Source: DAHUZL01 sp035533215
GTDB lineage: Bacteria; Chloroflexota; Dormibacteria; Aeolococcales; Bog-877
Length of the DNA: 64,000 bases
Assembly (NCBI GenBank): GCA_035533215.1
Contig: DATLUG010000044.1
Span: 1-64,000, forward strand
Direction: 5' to 3'
The translations under genes were made by a program, and so were the position numbers. This document shows, piece after piece, positions 1 through 9,820 of this stretch; the stretch's first letter is position 1; the number at the start of each line of letters is the position of its first letter. Under the pieces are notes generated by a model. The model worked only from the letters and a program-made list of their open reading frames with translations. It did not search any database and was not told the DNA's origin.

Positions 1-1414
1 AAGCTCGCGGGCGAGCCAGGAAACGTGCCGCCCCAGGCTCGGTCGGTAGGGCATCCGGGCCGCCCAGCGCACCTGACCGCCAAGCTCTCGCTCGCGCTCC
101 CAGAGCTCGACCCGATGACCGCGCTCCGAGGCCACCCGGGCCGCCTCCATCCCGGCCGGGCCCCCGCCCGGCACCAGCACGCGGCGCGGATCGGCCGCCG
201 GAGACGGCAGCCGTCGAGGGTCGCGCATGAACGGATTGACCGCGCAGCTGATCGGCATGCCCGAATACAGCCGGCCGATGCAGGACTCATTGATCGCGAT
301 GCAGGGGCGTATTCGGTCTCGCTCGCCGCGGCGGGTCTTGGCAGGCAGATCCGGGTCGGCGATGATGGCCCGGGTCATCGCCACCAGGTCGGCGTCGCCC
401 GCCACCAGGCTCGCCTCGCCGGCCTCGGGAGTCAGGATTCGGCCAGCGACCAGGACCGGTGCCGAGACCACCTCCCTCACCGCACGCGCCAGCGGGTTGT
501 ACACCTTCTCGGGCAGATGATCCGGGGGAACCGTGCCCGCCTGGGCCAGCAGCGTCGCCCCGGTGCCGCCGCTGATGTCGAAGAGGTCGATCCGTCCCAC
601 CCGATCCAGGCGTGCCGCGATCTCCGGCATGTCGTCGGGGTCCAGGCCCAGCTCCGGCGTGGCCGGGTCTGCCGTCATCCGGAAGCTGACCAGAAAGTCG
701 TCCCGCACCGCTCGCCCGATCGCCTCCAGGACCTCGACCGCAAACCGGGTCCGGTTCTCGAAGCTGCCCCGATAGCGGTCGGTCCTCCGGTGGACGCTGG
801 GGCTCCAGAACTGCTCGATCAAGTGCCCTCCGAACGAGGTGATCTCGATGCCGTCCCAACCGCAGGCCTGCAGCCGGACCGCGGCCGCCGCGAAGCAGGC
901 CACGATCCGATCGATGTCGGTGGCGTGGAGCCGACCGGGCACCTCGCGGTGGACTGCCTCCGCGACCGCGCTCGGCGCTTGGAGTGGGACACCGGAGGCG
1001 ACGGAGCTGGCCCGCCTGCCCATGTGCGTCGCCTGTGACAGCACCGCCGCCCCGGCAGCGTGGGCTCCCTCGGCCAGCGCTCGGAGCAGCCCGTCATTGG
1101 CTGGATTCCACAGGCTCACCGAGACGTACGAGGCGGCGGACTGGCTGGAGACGCCTGGCCGACCCGAACGCCATCACCATGCCGGCGCCGCCCTCCGCCT
1201 TGCCGACGTGGTAGGCGACGTACGCGGGGGTCAGCCGACCCTCCTGGTCGAACCCGGTGGAGACGATTCGGTGTCGGAGGCGGACGTTGGCCAGCTGGAA
1301 CGGGGAGAGCAGCGTCGGATAGGGAGCGGACCCGATCGGGCCGCTGCCTTCGTCCTCGCCAGCCTCCGGCACCGGGCGTGCCTCCCCTGACCCGCCGCCG
1401 GTCCGATGCTGCAC
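1..1414 (-). pseudogene. Old yellow enzyme / dienoyl-CoA reductase-type oxidoreductase, frameshifted and cut by the window edge
   Basis: The N-terminal part (start at 1414, motif LLSPFQLANVRLRHRIV) is the FMN-binding barrel of the OYE/trimethylamine dehydrogenase/2,4-dienoyl-CoA reductase family. The frame breaks at about 1156, where one extra base follows AFGSA. Reading resumes one frame over with GVSSQSAASYVSVSLWNPAND and continues to the left edge. Further on come an iron-sulfur segment and a dinucleotide-binding motif, VLVPGGGPAGMEAA, so a second FAD/NAD(P) domain begins before the window ends. The cysteine segment reads CIAINESCIG followed by ISCAVNP: where dienoyl-CoA reductase has C-x2-C-x3-C-x11-C, the second Cys is Ile. 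The gene lies 9 bp after an APC permease and probably shares its transcript. The frameshift may be real decay or a one-base sequence error. The family is clear; the substrate is unknown. Confidence 0.8.
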
Positions 1415-1423
1415 CGGCCCTGG

Positions 1424-2850
1424 TCAGACCGCGGCGGTGGCCTCATCCGGATCATCGGCCTCGCGGGGCAGCCGGTAGTAGGCGGACCGGGCGCGCCAAC
1501 GACCCCAGGCCATCACCGCGGCCCCGATCGCGAACATCACGTAGAGGGAGACCATGCTGCCGCCGGTCCAGCCACCGAGACCCGAGACCGAGTCCCAGGA
1601 TATGAAGAAGAGGAACACCGCGGCGAGCGCGGGCATCAAGACCAGGAGGATGGCACTGCCTCGGCGGCGGGAGACGCGCTTGCGAAAATAGACCGCGGTG
1701 GCCACCCCGGTGAGCGCATAGAAGAGGGCAAACAGCAGCCCGTCCACGCTCACCATCGTGGTGAAGGATGCCTGCACCGTGTTCGAGCCCAGGGAGAAGA
1801 TCCACACCCCGGCAGCGGCCAGCGCAGCCACGACGATCGTCGCCACGTGCGGGGTCTTGAAGGTGGCGGGGGTCTTGCCGAAGACTCTCGGCAGCACCCG
1901 TCGGCCGACATGGCGAAGGTGATTCGCACCCCTGACACCAGGGTGGCACGGGTCGAGCCCAGCGCGGAGAGGCCGACCGCCAGGACCATGTACGTGCCCA
2001 GCCACAGACCGCCGCGAACCTGCCCCACGTACGAGAGCGCATCACTGTGCGACTCCAGCGCCCTGGTGCTGACGGCGCCCTGGAAGGCGAAGGTCAGGAC
2101 CGCAAACATGAAGCCCACCACCACCACGGTGGTGACCACCGCATTGCCAGGCGTCACCTTGGGGTTGGTGGTCTCCTCGTTGAGCAGGATGGCCGTGTCC
2201 CACCCGCTGAACAGGTAGACCGCGATCAGCGCCGCCGCGACCAGACCTCCAACGCCTCCCAGCGTGCCCCATCCCAGCCAGCTCAGGTGGAAGGACACCG
2301 CGTGAGCCTGATGCCCGAACACACCGACGAGGGAGTAGATGGCCAGGATGGTGATGCCCACGTATTCGATCGCGATCAGGAGCCACTGGACCCAGGCGCT
2401 GGTGCGAATGCCGACGTATGCCACCACCGTCACCAGGATCGTGGCGGCGAACCCGATGACCGCCTCCAGGGGGCGGCGGTTGGACTGCCCGAACAGGGAG
2501 GCAAGATAGGGCCCGATGGGCAGCACGATGGAGACCACGCCCACCAAGTAGGCGAGCTGGATGATCCATCCGACCGCGAACCCGAAATAGGGGGAGACCG
2601 CCCGTCCTCCCCAGACGTAGGTGGCACCGCAATTGACCCGCCACCGGTTCAGGCGACGAAAGGCGATGGCGATGAAGAGCATCGGGACACCGCAGATGAG
2701 GATCGCCACCGGGCTCGCGAAGGAGGCCACCGCGACGATGGCAGCCAGGGTCAGAGCCAGGGAGGCGGTGGGAGCCACCGAGCCCAGGGCCCTGCCGATG
2801 TTGCCGGCGAGACCGAGGGCGTTCCGCGATCTCGAGCAGCGGCGATGCAA
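1424..2850 (-). pseudogene. APC-superfamily amino acid/polyamine permease, frameshifted
   Basis: The first part (TTG start at 2850) has the APC opening NALGLAGNIGRALGSVAP and about ten hydrophobic helices. After ITFAMSAD near 1899 the frame is lost. The neighbouring frame supplies the expected continuation VLPRVFGKTPATFKTPH and two or three more helices, ending AAV at 1424. Restoring one C (GACCGGGTG) would give SADRVLPRVFGK, a normal APC loop, so a one-base deletion is the simplest explanation. The intact protein would be about 475 residues, normal for an amino acid or amine permease of the inner membrane. No better start than TTG lies after the in-frame stop near 2919. It is divergent from the aldehyde dehydrogenase/amine oxidase operon and upstream of the OYE gene, which suggests amine or amino acid uptake (inference). 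Confidence 0.82.
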
Positions 2851-3174
2851 GGGCCAGCCGCGGTCCCGACCATGGGGGAGCGGGGCCGGGGATGCCGCCG
2901 AGGACGTCGACGGCGGCTAGAACCTGCCCGCTCACCCGCGGCCGACCTCGGCAGCGGTCGCCCGCGGGCCCGTCGAGCGATCGACGACGCACCCCTGGGG
3001 TGGCGGGGCGGGTGCGATCGTCGCCACCCCGACGCCGGGGGGAGGCAACCAGGGTCCTTCAGGTGCCGGCGACCCTCGGGAGGCGAACCGCGCACACTCT
3101 GATCCCACGAACGAGCCGGCGCGTTCGATGCCTGTCGGGGCCCGCCCCGACCCCTGCCCTCGATGCTGGGCTGG
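2851..3174. other. Divergent intergenic segment without a recognisable gene
   Basis: This stretch lies between the TTG start of the permease and the promoter of the aldehyde dehydrogenase operon. Several frames stay open because of GC content, but none shows a protein motif. It should contain the leftward promoter of the permease-OYE pair; I could not identify its boxes. Confidence 0.4.
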
Positions 3175-3203
3175 TTGACAGCCGGGTGCGCCCTCGCTAC
3201 CCT
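3175..3203 (+). promoter_or_regulatory. Sigma70-type promoter of the amine oxidase operon
   Basis: A perfect TTGACA (3175-3180) is followed by 17 nt and TACCCT (3198-3203). The predicted start is near 3210, giving a leader of about 50 nt before the GTG at 3261, which is preceded by a GAGGA ribosome-binding site. Confidence 0.7.
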
Positions 3204-3216
3204 ATCGGGGCGGTTG

Positions 3217-3229
3217 CATATTCTATATG
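3217..3229. promoter_or_regulatory. Palindrome CATAT-TCT-ATATG, candidate operator
   Basis: A perfect inverted repeat with 5-bp arms and a 3-bp centre sits just downstream of the predicted transcription start of the amine oxidase operon. Its AT-rich sequence stands out in this GC-rich context. The GntR/FCD regulator at 9757-10704 is the obvious candidate ligand (inference). Confidence 0.5.
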
Positions 3230-3260
3230 ATTCGACCTCTGCCAACCCGGACGAGGACCT

Positions 3261-4703
3261 GTGGCCGAGACACTTGAGCCCCTTCTGAACTTCGTCGGCG
3301 GCCGCTGGGTTGAGTCACTCGACGGTCAGAGCATGGCTGTGGTCAATCCTGCGACCAATGAACCGATCACGCTCGCGCCCAGGGGATCCGCTCGGGACGT
3401 CGATCGGGCCGTCGAAGCCGCCAAGCGAGCGCTGCCAGCTTGGCTCGACACCACACCCAAGGATCGCTCCGACCGCCTTCGTCGATTGGCCGACCGGCTG
3501 GCAGATCGGGCGTCCGAGTTCGTTCGCCTGGAGTCCCTGAACGTGGGCAAGCCGCGGACGGTCGGTGAGCCCGAGCTCCCGTTCATCGTGGACAACCTCC
3601 ACTTCTTTGCCGGAGCGGCCCGAACGCTCGCAGGGCCGGCCGCCGGTGAATACCTCGCCGGGTACACGTCCGTCGTCAGGCGCGAGCCGGTGGGGATCGT
3701 CGGTCTCATCGCCCCTTGGAACTACCCGCTGATGATGGCCGTCTGGAAGCTGGCACCGGCGTTGGCCGCGGGCAACGTCTGCATCCTCAAGCCCGCGGAG
3801 CAGACTCCCCTCACCGCCACCCATCTGCTCGCGCTCGCGGAGGACCTCTTCCCCCCGGGGGTCATCAGTGTTGTCACCGGCGACGGCGTCCCGGTCGGCC
3901 AGCGGCTGGTCGAACATCCCGACGTGCACATGATCTCCCTCACCGGCGAGGTTGCCACCGGCACCGATGTCCTCCGGGTCGCCTCCTCGTCGATCAAGCG
4001 GGTGCACCTGGAGCTCGGTGGCAAGGCCCCGGTCGTGGTCTGCGACGACGCCGACCTCCAACGGGTGGCGGCAGGGCTGAGCGTGGCCGGCTTCTGGAAC
4101 GCCGGGCAGGAGTGCGCGGCCGCCTGCCGGGTGCTGGTCGCCGCATCGAGATACGACGACCTGCTCAGCGCACTCATCCCCGCCGTGCGAGCGATCGCCG
4201 TCGGCGATCCCCGCGATGGCGACCATGTCGGGATGGGGCCGCTGATCTCACAAGACCAGTGTGACCGCGTCCTCGGCTTCATCGACAGGGCCCAGGACCA
4301 GCGCGCCACGATCGTGCTCGGCGGCCACCGCATGGCGCGGCCCGGCTTCTTCGTCGAGCCCACCGTGATCGTCGATGTTCAGCAGCGCGATGCCATCGTG
4401 CAACAGGAGGTGTTTGGGCCGGTCGTCACCATACAGCGCTTCGAATCTGAGCAGGACGCCCTGCAGCTGGCCAACGATGTCCCGTACGGGCTCTGCGCCT
4501 CTGTCTGGACCTCAGACCTGTCCCGGGCCATGCGCCTGAGCAGGGGTCTGCAATTCGGGACGGTGTGGGTCAATGACCACCTGGCGCTGGCTTCGGAGAT
4601 GCCGTGGACCGGATGGAAGCGGTCTGGCCACGGTCGCGAGATGTCCCAGTACGCCATCGATGACTACAGTCAGATCAAGCACGTCATGGTCAGCCTCCGT
4701 TGA
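3261..4703 (+). CDS. Aldehyde dehydrogenase (aminoaldehyde-type)
   Basis: This is a 480-residue NAD(P)-dependent aldehyde dehydrogenase of normal family length. PWNYPLMM begins near residue 152, the general base Glu lies in LELGGK (about 251) and the nucleophile is Cys285 in NAGQEC. The GTG start is chosen because GAGGA lies just upstream and the protein starts in the usual NFVGGRWV manner. It is the first gene behind a strong promoter, 42 bp before the copper amine oxidase. It very probably oxidises the aldehyde made by that enzyme to the acid. The sequence most resembles gamma-aminobutyraldehyde/betaine-aldehyde dehydrogenases, but the substrate is inferred from context. Confidence 0.93.
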   Translation: MAETLEPLLNFVGGRWVESLDGQSMAVVNPATNEPITLAPRGSARDVDRAVEAAKRALPAWLDTTPKDRSDRLRRLADRLADRASEFVRLESLNVGKPRTVGEPELPFIVDNLHFFAGAARTLAGPAAGEYLAGYTSVVRREPVGIVGLIAPWNYPLMMAVWKLAPALAAGNVCILKPAEQTPLTATHLLALAEDLFPPGVISVVTGDGVPVGQRLVEHPDVHMISLTGEVATGTDVLRVASSSIKRVHLELGGKAPVVVCDDADLQRVAAGLSVAGFWNAGQECAAACRVLVAASRYDDLLSALIPAVRAIAVGDPRDGDHVGMGPLISQDQCDRVLGFIDRAQDQRATIVLGGHRMARPGFFVEPTVIVDVQQRDAIVQQEVFGPVVTIQRFESEQDALQLANDVPYGLCASVWTSDLSRAMRLSRGLQFGTVWVNDHLALASEMPWTGWKRSGHGREMSQYAIDDYSQIKHVMVSLR

Positions 4704-4745
4704 CCGCGCGAATGGCATCACGACCTGACGCCATGGCCACCCCCG

Positions 4746-6644
4746 ATGGCTGACCCGGTCGCGGCGACGCCGCCGGCCCGCCACCCGCTGGATCCCTTGA
4801 CTGCGGCCGAGATCGCGACCGCGATGTCGGTCCTTCAGCGATCGGGCTCCCTCCCCGACCAAGCCCGGATCATCTCCATCACCCTGCTCGAGCCAACCCG
4901 CAGCCAACTGCGGACCCTGGAGATCGACTCGTCGCCAACTCGAAGGGCGTCGGTGACCCTCGTCGATCCGGTCGCCCACCTCCCCGCGGAGGCGATCGTC
5001 GACATCGACGGCGCCCGGCTGGTGGCGTACCAGACCCGTCCGGGACAGCACGCCCCCATCACCCTCGCCGAGTATGCCGCCTGTGAGCAGGCCCTGCGCA
5101 GAGACCCCCGCTTCCGATCTGCGCTCCGCCGCCGGGGCGTCACCGAGCCGGACCAGGTTCTGATCGAGTCGTGGGGGATCGGGGACTTCGCCGACAGCTC
5201 CAGCGATCCTCGAAGGCTGGTGTGGACCCTGGCCTTCTTTCGCGAGCAGGCCCGCGACAATCCGTACGCCAAACCCCTGTCCGGCCTCCACGCGGTGGTT
5301 GACATCGACTCCATGACCATCATCCGTCTGGAGGACGACGACGTCGCCCCCCTACCTTCGGGCCGAGGCCTGTACTCGGCTGACCAGGTCAGTCCACTGC
5401 GCACGGACCTCAAGCCCCTGCACATCTCGCAGCCCGACGGCGTCAGCTTCGACCTGGATGGCTGGCTGGTGCGCTGGCAGCGGTGGTCCTTTCGGATCGG
5501 CTTCAATGCTCGGGAGGGACTCACCCTGCACCAGGTCGCCTACAACGACGGCGGCCGAAACCGGTCGATCCTGCACCGCGCGAGTGTCGCCGAGCTGGTG
5601 ATTCCGTATGCCGACCCGCGCCCCTACGAAGGATGGCGCAACGCGTTCGACATCGGTGAGTACGGAATCGGCATCATGACCAACTCCCTGACCCGCGGCT
5701 GCGACTGTCTGGGCGAGATTCGCTATCTGGACGTCGCCCTGAGTGATCCGACCGGCACCCCCTACACGATCCCTCGCGCCATCTGTCTGCACGAGGAAGA
5801 TGCCGGCCTGCTCTGGAAGCACCAGGACGGCACCCTGGGCAGCGTCGAGGTGCGCCGCAGCCGCCGCATGGTGGTCTCCTTCATCATCACCGCAGGCAAC
5901 TACGAGTACGCCTTCTACTGGCTCTTCTACCAGGACGGGTCCATCGAGTTCGAGGTCCGTCTCACCGGGGTGGTGCTCACCACCGCCATCGCGCCCGGTG
6001 AGAGCAAGGCCTACGGGACCGTGGTGGCTCCGGGGACGCTGGCCAGCTTCCATCAGCACTTCTTCAGCCTCCGGCTCGACATGGAGGTCGACGGACCCCG
6101 CAACCGGGTGGAGGAGGTCGACACCGTGAGCGTGCCGGTGGGACCCGAGAATCCCTACGGCAACGCCTTTGTGCTGCGGACAACCGCCTTGAGCTCGGAG
6201 CGCATGGCTCAGCGGGTGGTGGACGCCATGCGGGGAAGGTACTGGCGCATCGCCAACCCCGACGTCCCCCATCGCAACGGCCGACCGGTCGCCTACAAGT
6301 TGAGTCCCGGCCAGAACATCCTCCCGTTTGCAGACCCATCGGCATCGATCCGCCGTCGGGCAGGATTCATGGGCAGCCATCTGTGGGTGACGGCCGACGA
6401 CCCATCGCAGCGCTTTCCGGCCGGCGACTACCCCAACCAGACCAGCGGCGGCGACGGTCTGCCCGCCTGGGTCCAGGCCGACCGGCCACTGGATCCCGCC
6501 GAACTGGTGATCTGGTATACGCTCGGCAGCCACCACATCACCCGACCGGAGGATTGGCCGGTGATGCCGACCGAGCGACTCGGCTTCACCCTGAAGCCGG
6601 ACGGGTTCTTCGATCAGAACCCCGCCCTCGACGTTCCGCCATGA
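4746..6644 (+). CDS. Copper-containing primary amine oxidase
   Basis: This enzyme oxidises primary amines to aldehyde, ammonia and hydrogen peroxide. At 632 residues it has normal length. The cofactor motif NYEY (385-388) places the tyrosine that becomes topaquinone at 386. The catalytic-base aspartate lies in NAFDIGEYG (Asp302). Copper ligands are the HxH pair at 436 and 438 and a third His in GSHHITRPEDWPVMP (596/597). No signal peptide is seen, so it is probably cytoplasmic, as in the actinobacterial phenylethylamine and histamine oxidases. It sits between aldehyde dehydrogenase and solute-binding protein genes. The amine it uses cannot be read from the sequence. Confidence 0.96.
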   Translation: MADPVAATPPARHPLDPLTAAEIATAMSVLQRSGSLPDQARIISITLLEPTRSQLRTLEIDSSPTRRASVTLVDPVAHLPAEAIVDIDGARLVAYQTRPGQHAPITLAEYAACEQALRRDPRFRSALRRRGVTEPDQVLIESWGIGDFADSSSDPRRLVWTLAFFREQARDNPYAKPLSGLHAVVDIDSMTIIRLEDDDVAPLPSGRGLYSADQVSPLRTDLKPLHISQPDGVSFDLDGWLVRWQRWSFRIGFNAREGLTLHQVAYNDGGRNRSILHRASVAELVIPYADPRPYEGWRNAFDIGEYGIGIMTNSLTRGCDCLGEIRYLDVALSDPTGTPYTIPRAICLHEEDAGLLWKHQDGTLGSVEVRRSRRMVVSFIITAGNYEYAFYWLFYQDGSIEFEVRLTGVVLTTAIAPGESKAYGTVVAPGTLASFHQHFFSLRLDMEVDGPRNRVEEVDTVSVPVGPENPYGNAFVLRTTALSSERMAQRVVDAMRGRYWRIANPDVPHRNGRPVAYKLSPGQNILPFADPSASIRRRAGFMGSHLWVTADDPSQRFPAGDYPNQTSGGDGLPAWVQADRPLDPAELVIWYTLGSHHITRPEDWPVMPTERLGFTLKPDGFFDQNPALDVPP

Positions 6645-6745
6645 GGCCGGTCGGGATGCCGTCGCCGCCCCGGACCCGCGCGACGTTCAGCGCGCCAGCG
6701 CCCCGACCCCTGACCCAGCAGGGCGGCATCTCCAGTGAGACGACC

Positions 6746-6751
6746 AGGAGG
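6746..6751 (+). promoter_or_regulatory. Shine-Dalgarno AGGAGG deciding the start of the solute-binding protein
   Basis: AGGAGG lies 10 nt before the ATG at 6762. An upstream in-frame GTG (6735) lies before the site, and a second ATG (6756) is out of frame and stops at once, so 6762 is the better start. Confidence 0.7.
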
Positions 6752-6761
6752 ATCACATGAC

Positions 6762-8597
6762 ATGACCGCCGGGCATCGACTTCACCGCAGCCTCTGCCTC
6801 GTCGCTGCGACGCTGGCGCTGGCGAGCGCATCGACGCTGACCGGGGTGGCATCGACACGGTCGTCTGCTGGCCGGGCGGCGACGGTCTCCTACGCCATCC
6901 GCCCCGGCGAGCGCCCGATCTACATCTTCCCCCTGGTCAGCGGGGCCGATTTCACCTACGCCAATGTCACCGGCTTCCAGTATCTGATCGACCGCCCGCT
7001 GTACTGGTTTGGAGCTGGGGCAAAGGCGCAGATAAACTACTCCCTGAGCTTGGCCGACGCGCCGGTGTTCTCCAACCACGACAAGACCGTCACCATCGAT
7101 CTGAAGCACTACAGCTGGTCCGACGGGGTCCCCATCACCGCCCGCGACGTGCAGTTCTGGATGGACCTGCTGATCGCCGACAAGGCCGACTGGGGTGACT
7201 ACGTGCCGTCCCAGTTTCCTGACAACGTCGTGTCGCTGCGGGTTCAGTCACGGACTCAGTTCAGCATCACGTTCAACCACACCTACAATCCGACCTGGCT
7301 CCTCTACAACGAGCTGAGTCAGATCACCCCCATCCCTCAGCATTCGTGGGACCGGACGTCGGCCGCCGGGCCGGTGGGCAGCTACGACCGACGGCCAGCC
7401 GGCGCTGCCAAGGTGTACCAGTTTCTCAACCACCAGTCGATGGATCTCACCACCTACTCGACCAATCCCCTCTGGCAGGTGGTGGACGGCCCCTGGCGGA
7501 TCGCGCCCCGCGACGGCTTCAGCCCGGCGACCGGATACACCGTCCTGGTCCCCAACCGGCGCTACTCAGGCCCGGTCAAGCCACAAATCGGACGGCTCGA
7601 GCTGGTTCCGTTCACCAGTGACTCGGCGGAGTTCGCCTCCCTGCGGTCGGGCCGGATCGACTACGGCTATCTTCCCCTGTCAGACATCAGCCAGCGCCGC
7701 TACCTGATGAGTCACGGCTATCGGATCACGCCCTGGAACGTGTACGCGTTCAGTTTCATCGCGATCAACTTCCGCAATCCCGCCTTGGGCCCCGTGTTCA
7801 AGCAACTGTACGTGCGCCAGGCTCTGCAGCACCTGGTCGACCAGCCGAGCTGGATTCGCAACATTCTGCACGGATTCGGAACGCCAAGCTACAGCCCGGT
7901 CCCGATCACGGTGCCGAGCCCGTTTGCCGACGGCTACGTGCGCCGCAACCACTATCCTTTCAGCGTGGCCGCGGCAGCCCGGATTCTGGCGGCCCACGGG
8001 TGGGCCATCCATCCCAATGGCGCGGACGTGTGCGCCCGCGCCGGGCGGGCCCGGGACGAGTGTGGGGCAGGGGTCGCCCGCGGGGCATCCCTGCGGATCG
8101 CGCTCCAGTACTCGGCCGGAGATCTGGCGCTCCAGCAGGAGATGGAGGCATACCAGTCAGCCGCCGCGGGGGCCGGGGTGGACCTCACCGTCCTCAGTCG
8201 TCCGGCCGACACCCTCCTCTCCGAGGGCTACAGCCCCTGCGCCGCGGCGGGCGGCCCGGGTTGCAGCTGGCAGATGCTCGACTTTCACGCCACCGACGCC
8301 AACGCGTACTTCCCCGACTACTACCCGACCGGGGGCATCTACTACGCCACCGGCGCCGCCTACGGCGTGGGCGGATACAGCAACAGCGCGGCGGATCGCC
8401 TGATCCGGGCGACCCACGTCCGGTCCGGGCTGGCCGCCTTCCGGGCCTACGAGAACTACATCGCGGATCAGCTGCCGAACCTGTGGGTGCCCAATGGGCC
8501 GATCCAGATCTCGGTCGTCAAGTCCTCCCTCCGCGGCACCAACCCCCAGGACCCCTACACCAGCATGTACCCGGAGAACTGGAGGCTGGCCGGGTGA
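6762..8597 (+). CDS. ABC transporter substrate-binding protein, family 5 (peptide/opine/nickel type)
   Basis: This is a 611-residue exported binding protein. It begins with a basic stretch and hydrophobic core (LCLVAATLALASAS), a Sec-type signal without a clear lipobox. The body has family-5 features: DLKHYSWSDGVPITARDV near the start of the mature domain, a product-like VPNRRYSGP segment, and VRQALQHLVDQPSWI, typical of the hinge region. It would capture a peptide, opine or amine-containing ligand outside the membrane. No permease or ATPase genes are nearby, so its translocator must be encoded elsewhere. Its stop overlaps the GTG of the next gene. Being in the amine oxidase operon suggests it delivers an amine or amide substrate (inference). 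Confidence 0.88.
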   Translation: MTAGHRLHRSLCLVAATLALASASTLTGVASTRSSAGRAATVSYAIRPGERPIYIFPLVSGADFTYANVTGFQYLIDRPLYWFGAGAKAQINYSLSLADAPVFSNHDKTVTIDLKHYSWSDGVPITARDVQFWMDLLIADKADWGDYVPSQFPDNVVSLRVQSRTQFSITFNHTYNPTWLLYNELSQITPIPQHSWDRTSAAGPVGSYDRRPAGAAKVYQFLNHQSMDLTTYSTNPLWQVVDGPWRIAPRDGFSPATGYTVLVPNRRYSGPVKPQIGRLELVPFTSDSAEFASLRSGRIDYGYLPLSDISQRRYLMSHGYRITPWNVYAFSFIAINFRNPALGPVFKQLYVRQALQHLVDQPSWIRNILHGFGTPSYSPVPITVPSPFADGYVRRNHYPFSVAAAARILAAHGWAIHPNGADVCARAGRARDECGAGVARGASLRIALQYSAGDLALQQEMEAYQSAAAGAGVDLTVLSRPADTLLSEGYSPCAAAGGPGCSWQMLDFHATDANAYFPDYYPTGGIYYATGAAYGVGGYSNSAADRLIRATHVRSGLAAFRAYENYIADQLPNLWVPNGPIQISVVKSSLRGTNPQDPYTSMYPENWRLAG

Positions 8598-9820
8598 ACC
8601 GGACGGGGGCAGCCGTGCCGCGTGACGCCGCCGGCCTCGGGCCGCCGCCGCGGGGGGCCGCGCCGGTGCGGTTCCCCCGGGTGCGGGTGTCGGGCTCGGC
8701 CAGGCAGCGGGGCGTCCGCTACGGGGAGCAGTGCCGCGACCGGATCGGCCGGTCGCTGGCGGCATACGAGCGCGTGTTCGCTGAGTACGCCGGGATGAGC
8801 TGGTCGGCGGCTCGGCGGGTGGCCAAGCCGTTCCAGGATCCCATCGGTGCCTTCAGCGGCGCCATCCTGGAGGAGCTCGAGGGCATCGCCGCGGGCGCCG
8901 GGTCCGATTTCGAGGACATCCTCACCCTCAACGTTCGGTCAGAGCTGATGTTCGCCGCCAAGGCCCGGGAGGCGGGCAGGAGCGCCCCCCGCGGCGGCTG
9001 CAGCGCACTGGCTGTCCTGCCCAGCCGCAGCGTCGACGGCCACACCCTGCTGGGGCAGAACTGGGACTGGCTGCTCCACGCCCGCGACACGGTGGTCATC
9101 CTGGAGGTCGAGCGCGCCGAGGGGCCCGACTACGTCACGGTCGTCGAGGCGGGACTGTTGGCGAAGACGGGGATGAACTCCTCGGGGATCGGCGTGGTGA
9201 CCAACACCCTGATCTCAGCCAACGACCGAGCCCATCCTGGTCTGCCCTACCACGTCCTGCTGCGGGCCCTGCTCGACTCGGAGACCATCTCCGACGCTCT
9301 GGCCACCCTCCAATCCGGCCCCCGCTCGTCGTCCGCCAACTATCTGCTGGCCCACGCGGATGGGCTCAGCGTCGACGTGGAGGCACAGCCCGGCGACCAG
9401 GCGACCATCGCCCTGGTGTGGCCGGATCGAGGGCTCGCGCTCCACACCAACCATTGCGTGGCGGCGCCGATGCAGGCGAACGACCTGTCGGTCTGGGCGA
9501 TCCCCGACAGCCCATTCCGACTGGAGCGACTGCGCCAGGCGCTGGGGAGTTCCGGTGACCGACTGAGCCTGGCCTCCTGTGCCACCGCCCTGGCCGATCA
9601 CGGCAACTTCCCGGCCAGCGTCTGCTACCATCCGGACCCCCGCCTTCCGGCGCCCCGCCGGGAGGAGACGGTGGCGTCCGTTCTGATGGACCTCGACGCA
9701 CGCCGAATGCTGATCGCGGATGGGACGCCGTGCACGACGCCCTACCAGGACGTGGACTACTCCGCGTTCCTGGGGAAACCCTCGGTGCTCCGCAGCGGAA
9801 AGGGCCCGACCGCGGCCTGA
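8594..9820 (+). CDS. C45-family autoproteolytic acyltransferase/hydrolase
   Basis: The GTG at 8594 overlaps the TGA of the preceding gene, giving 408 residues. The protein belongs to the acyl-CoA:6-aminopenicillanate acyltransferase-like family (Ntn hydrolases). The expected self-cleavage site and nucleophile is Cys136 in RGGCSALA, followed by the usual LLGQNWDWLL motif and by GLLAKTGMNSSGIGVVTNTL. Family members cleave or transfer N-acyl groups. In this operon a role in freeing an amine from an N-acyl precursor before oxidation is plausible but inferred. The 3' end overlaps the convergent GntR gene by 64 bp. Confidence 0.88.
   Translation: MNRTGAAVPRDAAGLGPPPRGAAPVRFPRVRVSGSARQRGVRYGEQCRDRIGRSLAAYERVFAEYAGMSWSAARRVAKPFQDPIGAFSGAILEELEGIAAGAGSDFEDILTLNVRSELMFAAKAREAGRSAPRGGCSALAVLPSRSVDGHTLLGQNWDWLLHARDTVVILEVERAEGPDYVTVVEAGLLAKTGMNSSGIGVVTNTLISANDRAHPGLPYHVLLRALLDSETISDALATLQSGPRSSSANYLLAHADGLSVDVEAQPGDQATIALVWPDRGLALHTNHCVAAPMQANDLSVWAIPDSPFRLERLRQALGSSGDRLSLASCATALADHGNFPASVCYHPDPRLPAPRREETVASVLMDLDARRMLIADGTPCTTPYQDVDYSAFLGKPSVLRSGKGPTAA

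Noticed and set aside
25..1038. A 337-codon + strand frame at the left edge
   Set aside because: Antisense to the OYE gene; the minus strand carries the flavin-barrel and Rossmann motifs.
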